5,976 nt of DNA. Source: Bacteroidota bacterium. GTDB lineage: Bacteria; Bacteroidota; Bacteroidia; UBA8524. Shown piece by piece: positions 5,319 through 5,976 of this stretch (position 1 is its first letter; the number at the start of each line of letters is the position of its first letter). The translations under genes were made by a program, and so were the position numbers. Location: contig DQHT01000019.1 in assembly GCA_003531115.1 (NCBI GenBank), forward strand, positions 326-6,301, in the 5' to 3' direction. The notes under the pieces were generated by a model that made no database searches, was not told where the DNA came from, and was given only the letters and a program-made list of their open reading frames with translations.

Positions 5319-5976
5319 AATAAAATTCATGGTGCTGTTCCTTCTTTTCGCTCCCCCGCTTTCCGCTCAAGCCGAAGGTCCGCCTTCGCCATTCCCTCCA
5401 CTTCGTTCCGGTCATAGCTACGGCGGACGCAGCCCGCTCCCAGACACCCCTTCGCTTCTTCGCTCCCCCGCTCCCTCGCTCCCGGCCGAAGGCCCGCTTT
5501 CCGCCCCCTGGTGGGAGGATTTGCTTGAGATCTTCCCCGAATTAGCGGTAGACGAAGACCTCCAGCAGCGTATCCAGGAATTGATAAAGAACCCGGTGCT
5601 GCTGAATACCTGCCAAAAGGAGGAGCTGCTAAGCATACCCGGACTTGATCCCCTGCTGGCCGGGGCTATTTTGGACCACCGCGAAAAAAGCGGGGCGTTT
5701 CAATCGATGTATGAATTGCAGGGTTTAAAAGGCATGAACCCGAAATTATTTGGGTACCTAAGCCAGGTGCTGACTTTAAAAGGTGCTTCTGCCGAAACCG
5801 GACCCAAAACCTGGAAAGGCGAGTATTTGCTTTTGATCCATCCACCCGCAGAGGTAGAAGGTGAAGGCTTGCCATTCCGGCAATGGCACCGCTTTAAAGG
5901 AAGCTATGGCAAAAACCTGAGTGTGGGGCTTTCTTTGGAGAATGACGCCGGGGAGGCTTTTCGATGGAAAAGCCAA
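5308..5976 (+). CDS. Helix-hairpin-helix (ComEA-like) envelope protein, 5' part
   Basis: The frame is open for 223 codons from the ATG at 5308 to the window edge, so the gene is 3'-truncated here. Residues 1-20 form a signal peptide (MVGRIKFMVLFLLFAPPLSA). Starting at the ATG at 5329 would lose Arg4 and Lys6, so the upstream start, overlapping the previous stop codon, is preferred. Residues 21-66 are a proline-rich segment that looks inserted. A WWEDLLEIFPE segment starts at residue 68. At about 98-157 lies a helix-hairpin-helix domain of ComEA type: LNTCQKEELLSIPGLDPLLA, ILDHREKSGAFQSMYELQGL, then a second hairpin at KGMNPKLFGYL. From about 169 the sequence becomes strand-like (YLLLIHP, FKGSYGKNLSVGLSLEND). 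I recall Bacteroidota proteins with signal peptide, HhH and a C-terminal outer-membrane barrel, and this fits them. HhH domains usually bind DNA, but this group's role is not established. Confidence 0.82.
   Translation, partial: MVGRIKFMVLFLLFAPPLSAQAEGPPSPFPPLRSGHSYGGRSPLPDTPSLLRSPAPSLPAEGPLSAPWWEDLLEIFPELAVDEDLQQRIQELIKNPVLLNTCQKEELLSIPGLDPLLAGAILDHREKSGAFQSMYELQGLKGMNPKLFGYLSQVLTLKGASAETGPKTWKGEYLLLIHPPAEVEGEGLPFRQWHRFKGSYGKNLSVGLSLENDAGEAFRWKSQ
5355..5504 (+). repeat. 138-bp in-frame insertion-like segment between 12-bp direct repeats
   Basis: CCCGCTTTCCGC occurs at 5355-5366 and 5493-5504, exactly 138 bp (46 codons) apart. The DNA between is C-rich and proline-coding and contains a 6-bp stem with TCCG loop (CGAAGG 5373-5378, CCTTCG 5383-5388). 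It also has a longer-range inverted pair GTCCGCC 5378-5384 / GGCGGAC 5422-5428, and GGCC-GAA-GGCC at 5484-5494. Deleting one repeat plus the spacer would join the signal peptide directly to the PWWEDL segment in frame. This suggests an acquired palindromic element or duplication, but no uninterrupted copy is available here to prove it. Confidence 0.55.
5453..5484 (+). repeat. Octanucleotide tandem repeat CGCTCCCN
   Basis: Three consecutive 8-bp units differ only in their last base (CGCTCCCC at 5461, CGCTCCCT at 5469, CGCTCCCG at 5477). They are preceded by a diverged unit CGCTTCTT at 5453. They lie inside the open frame of the HhH gene, shortly after its signal peptide. Gain or loss of one unit would shift the frame. 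Confidence 0.7.

Noticed and set aside
4897..5415. Open frame of 172 residues on the minus strand across the end of the barrel-like gene
   Set aside because: It is antisense to two overlapping genes with signal peptides. The translation is rich in S, N, P and R and has no domain signs.

Overview
The window looks like chromosomal DNA of a Bacteroidota (Bacteroidetes) bacterium. The evidence is a long-form NusB of about 314 residues, a DUF1573 lipoprotein next to yajC and coaE, two sites matching the phylum's -7 promoter element (TAnnTTTG), start codons without clear Shine-Dalgarno sequences, and a helix-hairpin-helix protein with a signal peptide that appears to lead into an outer-membrane barrel. 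I cannot name genus or species.

Layout. Positions 1-4385 are read leftward (minus strand). In transcription order they are hppA (ion-pumping pyrophosphatase, 4385 to 1980), nusB (1927 to 983), a DUF1573 lipoprotein (955 to 437), yajC (431 to 111), a strong intrinsic terminator (65-94), and the first 21 codons of coaE, which leaves the window at base 1. nusB has its own promoter-like element. nusB, DUF1573 and yajC are close enough (27 nt and 5 nt gaps) to form one transcript. A 168-bp intergenic region (4386-4553) holds the hppA promoter. To its right, two genes run rightward: a small secreted, probably outer-membrane, protein of unknown function (4554-5318), and an overlapping gene (5308 to beyond the window end) with a signal peptide, a ComEA-like HhH domain and the start of a probable beta-barrel.

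How the parts relate. The left block is housekeeping: membrane energetics (HppA), rRNA antitermination (NusB), Sec-translocon accessory function (YajC) and coenzyme A synthesis (CoaE). The right pair looks like an envelope operon of unknown role.

Most worth a second look: (i) HppA has an 11-Cys/11-His tail of 94 residues, expected to face the periplasm; (ii) HppA has lost the usual glutamate of transmembrane helix 6 and carries one in helix 5, indicating a distinct ion-coupling subtype; (iii) the HhH protein carries a 138-bp, proline-rich, hairpin-containing in-frame insertion between 12-bp direct repeats just after its signal peptide, resembling a palindromic element that inserts into coding genes, with an octanucleotide tandem array inside it; (iv) the yajC terminator U-tract runs directly into the coaE start codon. 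I found no tRNA, rRNA, CRISPR array, transposase or phage gene.
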